From positions 18,139,175 to 18,203,174 of the forward strand of contig JADWOT020000009.1 in NCBI GenBank assembly GCA_036345935.2: a DNA stretch of 64,000 nt. Reading direction: 5' to 3'. Source of the stretch: Taenia hydatigena. Lineage: Eukaryota > Platyhelminthes > Cestoda > Cyclophyllidea > Taeniidae. The position numbers and the translations under genes are program-made. This document shows, in pieces, positions 21,223-33,739 of the stretch (the first letter of the stretch is position 1; each line of letters begins with the position of its first letter). The notes beneath the pieces are model-generated. The model was not told the origin of the DNA and did not search any database. It worked only from the letters and a program-made list of their open reading frames with translations.

Positions 21223-23239
21223 ATGGCGCGAATAGGAACTCTGTGTTTGACTCTTGCCGTCTTCATTTTCAAGGCTAATGCCGGGCTTCCCGAGGTACAC
21301 CTAAATGATGAAGCAAATTTTGTTGATCCTCAAGGACGAATTCTCCTCTTCCATGGTTTCAACTCTGTCTACAAGCAACCGCCCTACTTTAATGCAAAGG
21401 ACGTCAGTGACACTCGACTTAAATTCTTCCAACAATGGGGTTTTAACGTTGTTCGCTTGGGCGTACTTTGGCATCCGACATTTCCACTCGGTCCAGGAGA
21501 TGTAAATGAGACTTATCTAAAGGCTATTGAGTGGCAAGTGGACAGGTTTGCCGATGCGGGAATCTACGTCATTTTGGATATGCATCAGGATTCGCTATCA
21601 ACAATGTTCGGTTCTTATGATGCGATTCCATTGTGGTTGTTAGAGGAATTCCCGAAACCACCTGGCATCTTCAAATACCCCTGGCCAAGAAGAGAACTTC
21701 CATCCGGAGATTGGGAGGGGTATACTACTTACGCTTGCCAGATGGCCTTTCAGCATATCTATAACAATCAAACAAGTGCTTGGAACCATTGGGGAGACTT
21801 TTGGGTTGAAGTGGCCAACCGGTTCAAAAACAGATCTAACGTCCTAGGCTATGAATTGATGAATGAACCGTTTTCGGGTAACATCTACACGAATCCTCTA
21901 AGAGCGATTCCAGGTGCTGTGAAACGAGTGTACTTAATATAAATTTGTTTAAACGAACACTTCAAAGATGATTGAGTAGACGCATTCGAGTTGGCCAGAG
22001 TTGACTCACCACTCGAGGATTAGACTACGTAATCCTTAAACGTTTAATACCCTTACCACGAATTTCCTTTATTATTGCATACTTAAAAACAAATAACTTC
22101 TGTTTTGAAACGGCAATAAATGGTAAGTATTGTTGGATCAAGAAATAGTGGATGGTCAATATGTAAAGCATCTTACCAGTAGTTGCAAAGTGTTTGGTAG
22201 CAGTGTGATAGTTTTGGAGGTTGAGACCGCTTTTCTTGCAGGTTACGCCGGCAAGCACAATCTGGCGCCAGTTTATGACTATTTGGCGCGTCGAATCCGC
22301 AGTGTCGATAAAAATAAGTTTATCTTCTTCGAGGGCGTCACTTGGAGTGTTTTAGCAGCGTCAAGCAACGATGGATTCGCTGGCCCCGGATTCGAGCACG
22401 TTCCCGGTGGTAGCGCCGACCCTCAGGAGTTTCGAAGAAGTGTTTTTTCCTATCACTACTACTGTCCGTTAATCGAGTTGGCCAACACGAGTCTCAATTT
22501 CTCTTTCTTCACCCGCCTGATTTGTGACGAGGTTGGTCCAGAAGTTAAAGCCTGAAAGCACTTAACTTTGGATTTCTGTTTATTTTGAAGTCTCTCAAAT
22601 GTTTTGTGTTATTCTAATCGAAAGACGATTGCTCATTTAACCGGCTTTTCAGATCTTAATGCCCGGAATGTTCTCATCAGTCAATAAAATTGCTCGAGGC
22701 TTAAAGAGTGGAAGATTTCTGACGGAATTTGGAATATGCGTGCCAGATGGAAACCCTGATTCCATCAATACAATCGAATGTAACGCTGTCATGAACGGAG
22801 CGGATGCACACCTGCAGTCATGGACATATTGGGACGCAAAATTTTTTGACGAAAAGGAAAATCCTATAATAAACCAGGTAAGAATCGAATGGAACAAAGT
22901 ATAACGATTTATTTTAAGGTTAAACCATTCGCTCGGGTATATCCAATGATGACTGGTGGTGCACCGATAACTTTGACATTTGACGTGAAAAACGGATCTG
23001 CTTTTTATGCATTTTCCACGACCAAGTTGACTGTTGACTTGGCCAAGAATAAGGAGCCCATCGCGAGCATATTTGTTCCCATAGAGATGTACTATCAACA
23101 CGGGTACATGTTTGAAGTCAATCCAGCATCAATTTGGTATAACGCTTCACCTCATAATCGTAATCTATTTTATTTATACGCACCCTCTAGTAAACTTACG
23201 GAGGGCATTATTGTTGAAGTCAATATTAACGCTCAATGA
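21223..23239 (+). CDS. Endoglycoceramidase-like glycoside hydrolase (GH5)
   Basis: Four exons: 21223-21913, 22242-22531, 22653-22877, 22919-23239 (508 aa), all phases matching; the last intron is 41 nt. The start is chosen because residues 1-20 (MARIGTLCLTLAVFIFKANA) form a signal peptide. Family motifs are complete: GFNSVYKQPPY near the N-terminus, NVVRLGVLWHP, ILDMHQDSLS, the acid/base Glu in ELMNEPF (about residue 215) and the nucleophile Glu in FLTEFG (about residue 352). A beta-rich C-terminal part follows. The enzyme family hydrolyses the bond between the glycan and ceramide of glycosphingolipids; secretion suggests action in a lysosome or outside the cell, possibly on host gangliosides (inference). 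AATAAA at 23321-23326. Length fits animal members (~500 aa). Confidence 0.9.
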
Positions 23240-24058
23240 AAGCAAAATACTGTTAAAACACAATTGTTGAATTGTGATTTGGTTTCGTGTCGCCGTCCTA
23301 GGCGTGCTTTGTCTATTGAGAATAAAATATGTTGATTCGCCTGCTTTTATGACAGCTTTGGTAAATATACTTAGACGGACAGTCTACAGGAGGAATTTTT
23401 GTTGGGTTTGGTAGGAGAACTCATCGAAATCGGGCAAATGGTGCCTGGCGTGCACTTGTCAAGTCTAAACAATTTTTGGCGCCAAAGTGTGGGTTGTCAA
23501 AGCCTTATTCAAAAAATATTAAAAAAATTCAACTCGTAGTGTTGCTTATCGAGAGAGGAATCAAACAATACAGGTATCTCATTTCCATGGGAAAATATTT
23601 TTATGCGGCTGCGACAAAAATTTTATGCCACCTTAAATAGCTCACCTTTGCAATGAAAAAAAATCAAAAATATACTTGCTGTTAAAGCATTTATAGTCTA
23701 GTTACAGCGAGGCTTTGATAGAAATTCATTTATATATTATTTAAATTCACCCCATCCAATTCGCGGGCCGATTGGTTTTAGGCGGCGAATTTAAAGCGCC
23801 TTGGGATGCGCATGGAAGCGTAATTCCGCCGGGGGGCTTACAATCGGTAATTACCCATTACCTATCGTAAAACTGATACAGATTATCTTGTCGTCATTTT
23901 AATATCCTTCATCGTATCGGTGCGAAGTTGATTACGAAGGTATGTTTGCAATGCTAGCATTTGTGCTTCTATGCCTACTTATTTCCGGTATATACTATCG
24001 TATATGCTTACTATTATTTTGTGATGCACCATTCCTACTCTTGAAATACTCTGGAAGC
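23240..24058. other. Spacer between the endoglycoceramidase and zipper genes
   Basis: 3' UTR and poly(A) signal of the upstream gene, then AT-rich DNA. An in-frame hydrophobic extension (from 23942) precedes the start chosen for the next gene. Confidence 0.4.
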
Positions 24059-27000
24059 ATGGGGAACTCGCTTACAAGTCGAAGCAGTTTTCGAATGAAA
24101 TGTATCCCCAATGGGAAAAGATTGCCTGACGCGTCTTCTAAAATTGGTTCTGACGCCAGTCCAAGTGATTCATGTGAGAATCAGGTAGGCTTATGTTAAT
24201 AAGTCAGGAGAACTTCCGCTAAAACTCATTGCATCAAGTTACTAAGTCCTATTTTTTTAAGGCCTCTGCGCTAAATGTTTCGGGGGACATGCAAATGGTT
24301 TCCAAGCCAATTGAAGACCCTGCTTTGTCTGCAAATTTAGGAAGTGGCGATGTAAGGAGGATTGTGAACAGAAATTCTTCTCAAAAGACTAACCTTGCTG
24401 CTGCTTACCTTGGTAGAGGCTCCATGAAAAGTCCAGGTTATTTCCACTTGTTTCCCGAAGTTATAGCATATTCGCCTGAATTTAAATTGCAGTGTTTGTT
24501 TCCTTTTTAAGGTCAACGAAGTATTCCAAACGCCTTGCCGCGTAATGCCCCTGATGCTTCTACCCCAATCACTAAAGCCGCGTCGTCGTCGACTCAGTTT
24601 CCGAAATGTTTTACGGCAGAGCTGAACCCTTCTGATCACGACCGCGAACAATCGGACAGTACTCGTTCTGGGCGTCTTATGGTTCATCCGTATACTAGAC
24701 CGAAAGCACTTACCATCCGTGCATACTCGGCTAGTGGTGTGTTTCTTTCATTCGATAGTCTAATTTATTACCGATTATTTGCCTTACATTAGTTCATTAT
24801 TGCGGGTCGGCAGGATATGTTGTGCAAGCCGATGAGTTAGCTACAGTTATTGCATTTCAGATGTTTGGTGGATTTATAATTTATTCAGTCTTGCTGTGGT
24901 ATACAACCGTGATGATCCCAAAACACTGTGAATTTTAGTCCACAAGCAATTTATCTCAATTGAATTAATTTATTCTACGCCAACTATGTTCAAATAATTC
25001 ATATTTGTTTGGCACACAGATACGAGTCCTAAGCCTTCGTCTCGATCTTTCGACTATGCATCTGTTGTCGAAGGACACGGCTCTGAAATCTCAAAATTAT
25101 CTTCCCCAATGGCACGCACATCAGAAGACGTTCAGACGGGCAATGTTATAGGGACTCTGAGGTAGACTGTCTTATGTTATTTTTGTGATTCAGAATATCA
25201 TAGGAGTGGAGAAATTTTAATTTTGCAGGCACTTAATGTAGCATATCCACGAATGAACATTAGGCTAAAATTAAGTGCACTAAAGTATCAGATTACTTCT
25301 CTGAAGTTCAAAGAAATGAGTTCCATTTAATTTACTTGTTTAATTGCTTTTTTTCATCTATTCATGATAACCCGTATTGTGTAAGTGTCAAGAAATGAAT
25401 TTAACAAGTTACAGTCGAAGTTTAGCGGGCCAGTGTCAGTAACTTTTCGCAGGTTCTGTAGTATTATTTTCTAGAAGCTTCCTGAATTCATGTGGTTTGC
25501 GCCAATTTGCTCAAATCTCTCACCAGAAAATTTTATTCTCTCCCGTAGCAAAATTCCGACAAAGTTATGCCAACTGCATGTATTGATTCATAACTTAAAG
25601 AGCCGAGATACTAAACAAGAGTTCCGTGCTTAAATAGTCGGCTCATGCTGATCAAGACTACCACTAGTATTGCGTATTCTCTGTGGAGTTTATCGTTTCT
25701 AGGCTATATTTGTGTGAAAATTGAGTAGTGCAGCATTGCTTGACAAGGTGCACAGACTTCCCTTAAATCTGAATGACTTACTATCGGCTCATGCACGAAA
25801 AGTTGATTTTAAAAGCATTTTTGATAACGCTGTTTTAAGATATCTGCGATCGATACCAGGCGGCACCAGCGCCTTGCATAATCGTTGCACATCAGGCAAT
25901 ACAAGCAAGACTCAGCCTCGACGACGGCTCTTGAGCAAGTTCACTTCACCTTCTCTGGATTCCGCCACTGCCACCACCATGAGCTGTACTATCCTGCACC
26001 GTCCTTCAACCACTAAAGCCTTTCCTTTCCTCCCCGACGGTACGGCCTACCTACTCTCCGACGAGCAGCATCGAGCTGTGGAGCAGTCGCTCTGCAGTAC
26101 TAAGTTGCTGCTGCATCGGCTCAAGCGCCTTCTTATTGAGGTGGGGTGGTTTCTATCAACTGGACTTCTTCTCATGAATCTTTCACCTCTCCACAAACTC
26201 GCTAGAGACATTCTTCGTACTTTTGTCGTTGGTGACAACTTAATCAAGGAGAGATAGCACATTATTAGAAGAAAAACTATTTCGTTTAGTTCGTTTTTCG
26301 AAGGAGTTGGACGTCGTTAGTGCCTCTCTAATCAATCCGTCATACTTTTGTTGGCAAACTATAAATACATTAATATCAAAGTCGAATGGTACATTTCAAG
26401 AGTTTTCATCCCAGGTGCTATGGTATTTTACCATTCTTTTGACATATATTAATTTTGTAGTTGATTTTCGATTGGCAAACTTTTTGAGGCGATAACAATC
26501 ATTTTTATTCCTGCTGCAATATCCATATCACTCGGTAACATGTTCGTTTTTGCTTTGTCACGCAGGTAATCTGTCGCATCTTAATGCAATTGGAGTCTCA
26601 TGAAACCCATTAATTTGAACCGCTAATACTCTTGTGTGGAAACTTGATTTCTTTCCATGTAATCCTTGAACATATCTTAGAAGCATATTTTACTTGGCGT
26701 TTAAGCCCGACAGCTTCTTTGCGGGCAAGAAAATCAGTTTTTTACAAAGTTTTAACATTGCAAAGAACTGTTGCCTTCCAGAACACTGGACATCTGCACT
26801 CCTTTGCTGAACAAGTGGGAAATCGCTCTTTACTTTCGCCGGTAGGTCGAAACCCACTTTCAAAGGAGTAACTTTAAACTCTGTTCCTCAACACTTGACA
26901 CCCAATCATTTCCTCAAAATAAGTACATTGTGTAGCGCATAAGATTTGGGTAACTTTCTCTGTCGCCTAAATACCTCGTTTATTCTATAATTTCTTGTAG

Positions 27001-27431
27001 CGTATTTTTTTCCCTTCCGAGGTGTACGGCAATTGTACGCCAACCTCGCCTGGCGTGGATGCTTTTGAAGTGGGGTCGCCTTCCTCAAAGAATAATTTCA
27101 ATCTTTTAGCCTCTTTTGTGGCCGCCAAGGAACCTACCAACTTAGATGATGCAATCTCGGTATGTCAAATAGAAAACTCCCTTTTTTGGGGGAGATGTGA
27201 ATGACTTTTATTGGATGAGACTCAAATGTTTCCTTGTTTCTTGCCCCAAATTTGTTTAGTTTGAGCTTTCCATCAAGTAATCGAGGATTTGTTTTCTCTT
27301 TAAAGGAGATTCGATTGTTAAAAGAAGAAAACAGTCGACTTCAGGAGGAATTAGCAAAAAGGGAGAGGTACATTTACCTTTTCCTCCGAAAGCAGGCAAG
27401 TTTCATGACCTTTTTCATTGTAAAAAGTTGA
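24059..27431 (+). CDS. Possibly N-myristoylated protein with C-terminal leucine zipper (unrecognised)
   Basis: Seven exons keep phase: 24059-24184, 24262-24436, 24512-24736, 25020-25161, 25726-26140, 27022-27159, 27306-27431 (448 aa). The start at 24059 gives MGNSLTSRSSFRM, which fits the MGxxxS/T myristoylation signal. An in-frame ATG at 23942 would instead add a hydrophobic N-terminus (FAMLAFVLLCLLIS), so the start is uncertain. Exons 2-4 encode Ser/Pro-rich sequence. Exon 5 has LLDKVHRLPLNLNDLLSAH and, after a low-complexity stretch, helical SDEQHRAVEQSL and KLLLHRLKRLLIE. The last exon is a zipper (IRLLKEENSRLQEELAKRER). The terminal exon could also end by splicing at the GTACAT after 27367, but no partner was found. 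AATAAA at 27812-27817. Family not recognised; a membrane-tethered scaffold is plausible. Confidence 0.65.
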
Positions 27432-28184
27432 GCGACCTTAAAAACAATGGAATAGATCTTGTATAATTGTTTTACTCGTCCGAGCATATGAAAGTTTTGG
27501 TGCTCAGATTACTAATATTTGGGAATAATTTCTTTTTCCATCGAAACTAATACGCAGAATTTTATCCTAATAAAATGGAAAGTAGTCGGTTAATGTCATA
27601 TGCTGAATGCCATATTTACCTCTAAATTTGGTAACATTTCTACATCCTATGCCATTACATCTTCATTTCTTACCCGTTAGGCTTTATTTGTGAATCTTTT
27701 CCTTTCAGTCCGGCGATAACAATTTAACTTTGTAATTTTTGTATTCTCTTTGTAATTTGTACCGTCCTCATCACATTGGCATACGGATTGTCAGCATATT
27801 TTTTTGGACTAAATAAAATCAGACTTTTTTGAATTCGGAGCCTTTGCTTTTTGAATTCTGTGGAGGGTCTTGGTTGTCGAATTGGAAGCATGATTTGTGT
27901 TGGGACATTGGAATATTTGCACTAATTAACTGAATTTGTCGCGATTCCCTTCATAAAAGCAGCTTTAAATATTCGTCCATCTCCTCTATTTTAGGTTTAC
28001 ATATTTTCTGTATGAACTAATTACGATTTTTTTGCCATTTGATACGCTGGGTTACTCAGTGGAATGAAGCAAATTCACTTTTTAAATTTGGTGGTTAAAT
28101 AAATATTCCAGTTCAGATGATTAACTTCATGTCTGTGCACCCCATGAATCAGTGTCACCCTTTTTTGCCAACCTACTTTGTAGA

Positions 28185-29607
28185 ATGTTTTCCGCCACAA
28201 TTGGAAAACAATTGTCAAGTAATGGATCACTGTGCTCAATGCTGTCCATGGGGTATCGTCGAGCTCTGCATGTTAGTTTGCATCTCAACTGTCCGGTGTC
28301 GCGTCTAAAACCACTTCGCAAGCCTCCTCAAAATGAAAGAGGTGTGGCACCTAGTAATACTGTGGACACAAGGATACGGAGTATTGATATGACCCAATCG
28401 GAAATAGATTGTCTCACAAAGCATTACGGCCATCCGGATGACTGGCAAGTAATCTACCGTCTACGAGCCATGCCTATTGCCCAGGTTCGCCGAGCTTATT
28501 TACTTGCTTAGTGTCGAAATCCTGTCGCATGAGTTGATTCAGTTGATGGGTTGCCGGTGTAGGCTCTTTCCAGGCTCAAACTCCTTCTCACTTTCTCATT
28601 GGTTATCGGGGCGTCTGTATCTACGGTTGGTTACCTTTCTGATGTGGTGGATGTGGAGCTTTGCCAGTTCCTTTTTGTCGCCTCTCTGTTCTCCCTGTGC
28701 ACACTCGGTGTATTCAGCTTCTATTCAACCAAAGTCATTGGTGTGGTGAGTTATTCAGTTTTTGTCTCCCGACAACATTTTGCTCAGTCATCGCCCATAA
28801 TCCGTTTCCAGTAAGTCCTTTTAGTAATACTGCATTTAGTTAGTGACATTTATTCTTTTTTGAACTTATTCATCATAGTAACGAAAATTTTGCATTCATT
28901 CTGCGATCCGGTTCTATCATACATAGCATTTGATTGATTCACTCATTCCTAGTTTTCTAACAGACACGATCCACCGAAATGAATGCTCGTTGAGTACAAT
29001 GGTTGGGTGGTTAAATCCCTAGAGGTGAATTTGGTTGACATCAAGGTGAGATCAATGTAGATTAAGAGATGTCGAAGCTCACCACTATGGAGTTGCTTTC
29101 ATTCTTCTTATAACAAGGCATTTACCGCATTCACCACGGAGAGCGCGACTTAATTAGATGCAGGAATGGCAATTAACACTTTAGAATTTAACTAAAATCC
29201 TTTTTTTTCGGTGCGATTTTCCTCAAGTTCACAAACAAATGTTCGAGCTATAAGCAGCTGCTCTTTCCAAAGGCTTCCCAATAAGCGTGCTAGATGAAAT
29301 TCTAAGGCAAACACTTTCTTCCTACCAACAGATAAGTCAGAACAGATCGACTGGATTGCTTCGCCTAGGTCTACTCAGCTTTTGGGGCATGCGACGCAAC
29401 ATCATTATTCATCCTGAACAACTAATTCCAGCTGCGGATTTGTCCGATAGCAGCAAGAAACGCACCGTCTGTGTGGGCCTCACTGGAGATATTTCGAATC
29501 CAAAATACACTACGATTCGAACCTTGTATCTTTCTTCTCTGACGGGCCAAATTGGAGATTGTGCTCTGTTTGAGAGGTACATCGGGAGAATGTGGCAGAA
29601 CTTGTGA
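28185..29607 (+). CDS. TMEM186: TMEM186-like mitochondrial inner-membrane protein
   Basis: Three exons: 28185-28484, 28563-28745, 29332-29607 (252 aa), all in phase 0. The N-terminus (MFSATIGKQLSSNG, then basic and Ser-rich) looks like a mitochondrial presequence. The family pattern follows: W..IYRLRAMPIAQ-ALSRLKLLLT at the first junction, two membrane segments (FSLVIGASVSTVGYL; FLFVASLFSLCTLGVFSFY), then GLLSFWGMRRNIIIHPEQLIP, the equivalent of the conserved LTFWG block. TMEM186 of vertebrates belongs to the MCIA complex, which assembles the ND2 module of complex I, so the same role is likely here. It is slightly longer than the human protein (213 aa). A TRIM starts 150 bp downstream. Assignment is from remembered motifs, not a search. 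Confidence 0.75.
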
Positions 29608-29756
29608 ATCGAGGTATCATTAACTCATGCAAATATAATTTGCCAAAAATATGTTGTGCTCGAAATGCATTTTTTTGGTAGAAATTACACATGGTAAAGG
29701 ACACCCTTGTATTCTTTACCTGTATATTTCAATTGTCTTACTCAAGGTAGTATTCT

Positions 29757-30718
29757 TGTAATACGTTTGTCGTTTGTTTAACTCTTGGTTTCGGTTTACG
29801 GGTACCTGGTTGGCAACTTTGTCTTCGCCACGTGAGCCGGCCTCTGGGCGATGTTGGTTGCCTGGGTACTATATCTTCAGGGAAGTCTCGGGGCGAAAAG
29901 CGGACCCGAATTTAAAGAACCTATCCTGGTTCCCGCCAGGAATCAGTGAAGATCCATAACGGAGGGGACGAGAATGGCGTCTGCCTTCGGCGTCCACCCC
30001 AGTCTTGCGGTCTGCAAGAAGGTTATTAACAACGGGAGTGAGACCAGCTGTGAACCATCTGGAAAAGTTTTGCTACGGAGTTTTTCTGCCATACCCACAT
30101 AAAGATGATGATTAGATAAACCTGCAATACCTTCTCCACTTCCCTATCAGCTGAATAGAATCCTGATTAGTATGCCTGAACAGCTCCAAAATGAGAACAA
30201 CGTAGCAAGGAGAAACGAACGCGAAACCCTACCTTCACAGAGCTGTGTTAAATTCCGTTCTTCCCAAAATAGGTGTGCTTTTAGGCCGATGTCCCAACGC
30301 CTAGCTATGGGCACGAAAGTTGACCAGCGGAATTCCCCATCCCTGAATCCAGTTCCTAAACTGGACGAAGCACTTTATCCAGCATAGTTGCCAAGACGTC
30401 AAGTACCTCCTTAGTTGCGTGGGAACTCACTGACTGGCACGGCCGACTCTTGGGTATTTTTCACTGCTGACTAAGTTTTGATGGCTGGCGCGGGTGGCTT
30501 ACCAAGAGGGACGCTTAAAAGAGGTGGCGCCATGTAATTCTTTGTTATACGTTCGACTTCCGGTTCTGGTTCTGGGCACTTGGTTGGCAATCGTATCTTC
30601 GCTGGATGGGCTGGTCTCTGGGCCATGACAGCAGCTTCAAACCTTTCTGTTTGTTGAACATGTGCATTCTGCTCAGGCATTGCCTTCTTTTGCCTTTAGA
30701 GAGGTCTTGGGCGCTACA
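29757..30718 (+). mobile_element. TRIM, diverged, nearly full-length
   Basis: 5' LTR from 29757 (TGTAATACGTTTG) to about 29893, where a deletion removes the LTR end and primer-binding site (GGGGCGAAAAGCGGACCC). Interior to 30532. 3' LTR 30533-30718, ending GGGCGCTACA. ATTCT precedes and ATTGT follows, a likely target duplication with one substitution. It contains sequence in the interior not shared with the shorter copies. Old subfamily (GGGCACTTGGTTGGC). Confidence 0.8.
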
Positions 30719-30817
30719 ATTGTAATGAAGTACGACGCAAAAATTTTCTTATGATCTTGGTAAGCATCGCAAGACATCTTTTAAACAATGAATATGATAT
30801 TTTAGGGGAGATATTGT

Positions 30818-30894
30818 AGGCAAAAGAAGACAGGATGCTCGGCCACCTCTGCGACCCTGACCAAACAGGTAGTTCAAACAAACAATGTACTACA
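30818..30894 (-). mobile_element. LTR fragment of TRIM type
   Basis: Minus-strand LTR pieces GGCAAAAGAAGACAGGATGCT and CGGCCACCTCTGCGACCCTG are joined with the middle of the LTR missing, ending AATGTACTACA. Confidence 0.7.
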
Positions 30895-31257
30895 GATATT
30901 TTGACTAATCGCTGTCTACATAGTTTTATTCACATAATCGTAAGCGTAGGAAATTCATTATTTCCTTAAAATATGCTACAATGCATTTACGAAACGGAAA
31001 TGATAAGCCCTTATTAATGGCGTAGATGGGACAATTTCTCTCTACTGAATACGATAAGGCTCTCTAGATGGGAAGTGGTAAACTGCGGATTTCCGAGTCC
31101 CCTCTGAAGTAACTGGGAGGTAAGCAGATGCAGAAAGACTTTCTATCAGCGTATCGAGGAGCAGGCGATAATCTCGGAGGGCCCTGTAGTCTAGTTAGGG
31201 TAAATTAGCTTCTTTAGTTTACCGCGTGTTGACACAAATATCAAGAAAAGCACATAA

Positions 31258-31443
31258 TGTAGTACTCTGTTTGTTAGAAGTGCTGGTTTCTGTCAAGGTC
31301 ACAGAGGTGACCGTATTGCCCTAGCTGCGTGGGCTGGCCTCCGGGCCATGCCAGCAGCCATTTTCCCTCTGTCCGGTGAATATATATATTCTACCCTAGC
31401 ATTCCGCCTTCTTTTGCCTTCAAGGGACCCTCGGGACGCTACA
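31258..31443 (+). mobile_element. Solo LTR with perfect 5-bp target duplication
   Basis: 186 bp from TGTAGTACTCTGTTTG to CGGGACGCTACA, young subfamily. CATAA flanks it directly on both sides (31253-31257 and 31444-31448). This fixes the LTR ends independently and shows that the interior and one LTR were lost by LTR-LTR recombination. Confidence 0.95.
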
Positions 31444-32225
31444 CATAAACTCTGGAAACTTTGCTTGCTTACCGCTCATTAACGTATTTGCAATTCTTGT
31501 TCCTCATAAATCACTTTTGTTGTTTTATAAGCACATTAATTTGAACCTACTTGGGTGAAGGAAATGTTCATTCAGAAATATGTTTGCGACATAAGTTATT
31601 GTTAATAAAGACATTAAATCTATTGAAATTTGCTTTTCGCAAAGTAATGCATAATAAACGTGTGTCACAAAAAAACTTAAAAGTTTTGTTAACTTGAGCT
31701 ACCAAATGCCGGTTCGTTGCTGTTTGCTTTTACGCCAAAACCAATTTGTTTTAACCATTCGGGTCATGGAGGCATTGTATTATCTTGCCTTCAAGCTGTG
31801 ACCTTGAGCCTAAGTAGACAACTGAAACTTGGACAATGCGAATGGCCCTGCTGGTTGGAGCATTCTAAGCATATCGTGTTTTTAAACATTGAAGAAGCTT
31901 GTGTAACAGCTTTTGCTGATTCAGGTAGTCATGTTTAGCGGAGCGTCTGCTTGTGTAGCATCAAATGCTATGCCAAAATTGTTCCCATTATTTTTAACAT
32001 TGTGCAGCTTGTTGAAAATTTTGAGCCTAGTTCTACATGGCAGGGTTTTTGTTGCGTACGAAATGTACTGATAAGTTAGTGCAATGGTTTGTTTTATAAA
32101 TCAGTGGGGTAGCTTTTCTGGAGACTATTTTTTTGCAATATAGGCCTCAAATGAATTCGTTATATTTTGAGCACTTATAGCTTAATTGTTTATACTAACT
32201 TAGAATTTCACCGTTTGCTGATAGC
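31444..32225. other. Upstream region of the ADPRM-like gene
   Basis: AT-rich. An open frame at 31717-31938 has no splice partner that I can justify. No repeat seen. Confidence 0.35.
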
Positions 32226-33708
32226 ATGGATTCCTGTGGATTGAAAACTGGGTTATCAGCTGAGCATGAAACTTGTTTTCAAGAAGTTATTCCTGAATGT
32301 CCTTTGGCAAAAGTTGCTCCAAGCTTTCCTTGTCCTGGTCCGCAAAGGCATAGGCTCAATTATTATGATCAATATGAGACAACATATTGGAGTTTAAATA
32401 ACCCCCTCTGCAGAGTTGGAGCATTCAGTGACCTTCGCTTTAGTAAGCACGTGGGGTCGCCAAACTCTAGTCTGAACATTCTTGACAAAACTCTTCTTAG
32501 TTTATCTTATGAAAATGCTGATGTAATAATTCAACTGGGCAACATAATCGACACACGTAATGTGACTACTGAAGTAGAAGTGGAGGATTTGATCGCTCAT
32601 TTGGCTCACGTTTTTAATAAGACGTACAAGAAGGTTTGCCACGTGATTGGTGACTTGGATTCAGCAGTTCGTGAACAATATACAAATTCATTTTTGAGAG
32701 ATCTCGCACTTTCCTTGGAAAGGTCACAAAACTGCTATCAGTTTTGTGGAGATATGTACTATTCGGTAAATTATTGAATCATTAGCAATGAATTGCTTTT
32801 CTCACCCTGAATTGATACGTTTCGTTCACAAGGTGGCAATTGGACCACAATGGAGACTTGTCGTTTTGGATGGCTATGAGCATTTAGTGGTCGAACCAAG
32901 AGATACTACTGAGTTACCGACCCCATATAATTCTGAAGCAACTGGGCACGGCTTCTTAATGCATTTCAATATCAGAGACCCAGCTGGTAAAAAAGTATGT
33001 GTTCAATCGCTATAACATTACGCATAGTGTACAATGCATAGATCCGAGGCGACTAAACCAATTGGATGGTCGCGAGAACTCATGACAATTGGTGAATTCA
33101 TGACGGCGGAGGAACGCGGACAAGTGCCAAGGGTTCGATTGGTCATGTCACAGCGGCAGCTTAAATGGCTCGACGAGACAATTCAGGAGGCTCTACACTG
33201 CAATGAAAATATTATCGTAGCGTGTGAGTAGCCATGGAACTAAAATAAGCCGATTAAAGTATTTTAAGCAAACTTGGTTTTCATCCATGCAGGCCATGCA
33301 CCGCTTCATCCTTTGCTGGTTCAGGATCGTTCTACGCTTGTGGCGAATTGGTGCGAAGTCCTCAAAATTCTAATGTACTGTGGTGTAGTTCGCTGCTGTC
33401 TGATGGGCCAGCCACTGAGTATGAACTATGAAGATAACAAATGCCTTCCATCCTATCACCAGGATCATGGAATACTCTATTATACCCTCCCACCAGTTAC
33501 GGATATTGCGGAGAGAAATCGTCAGGTTTCAGCACACCTTTTAATCGATTTAGGACGCGATTTCGTAAGAATTCGGGGAGAGCAGATTGGTCTCCTCCCA
33601 GAACACCAACAATATGGTGTAGTGCATTCCTTTAGGCCCCGAACAAAGGTATCCTACAAGGATCGGGACTATTCCTTCAATGGAGCAATAAATCGACACA
33701 CGCTGTAA
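32226..33708 (+). CDS. ADPRM-family metallophosphoesterase relative, probable pseudoenzyme
   Basis: Four exons: 32226-32765, 32833-32994, 33028-33223, 33293-33708 (437 aa); introns 67, 33 and 69 nt; phases match. The fold follows ADP-ribose/CDP-alcohol diphosphatases (ADPRM): GAFSDLRFS, VIIQLGNIIDTRN, HVIGDLDSAV, WRLVVLDGYEHLV, SQRQLKWLDETIQ, NIIVACHAPLHP, CCLMGQPLSMNY, HGILYYTLPPV. Active members have D-x-Q/H, LGDxxD, GNHE, SHLP and GHxHDGG at these places. Here motif I has Asp but Arg for Gln, motif II has Asn for Asp, GNHE is GDLD, and both His of GHxH are lost; only the His of ACHAP remains. Binding of two metal ions is unlikely, so it is probably not a hydrolase, though the fold is intact. 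No signal peptide. The first ~70 residues are an extension absent from the human protein (342 aa). AATAAA at 33734-33739. Confidence 0.75.
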
Positions 33709-33739
33709 GGGAGTCTGTCATTAAAGCTTCATAAATAAA

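Noticed and set aside
22649..23101. 150-codon minus-strand frame
   Set aside because: Antisense to exons of the endoglycoceramidase gene, which has full motif support.
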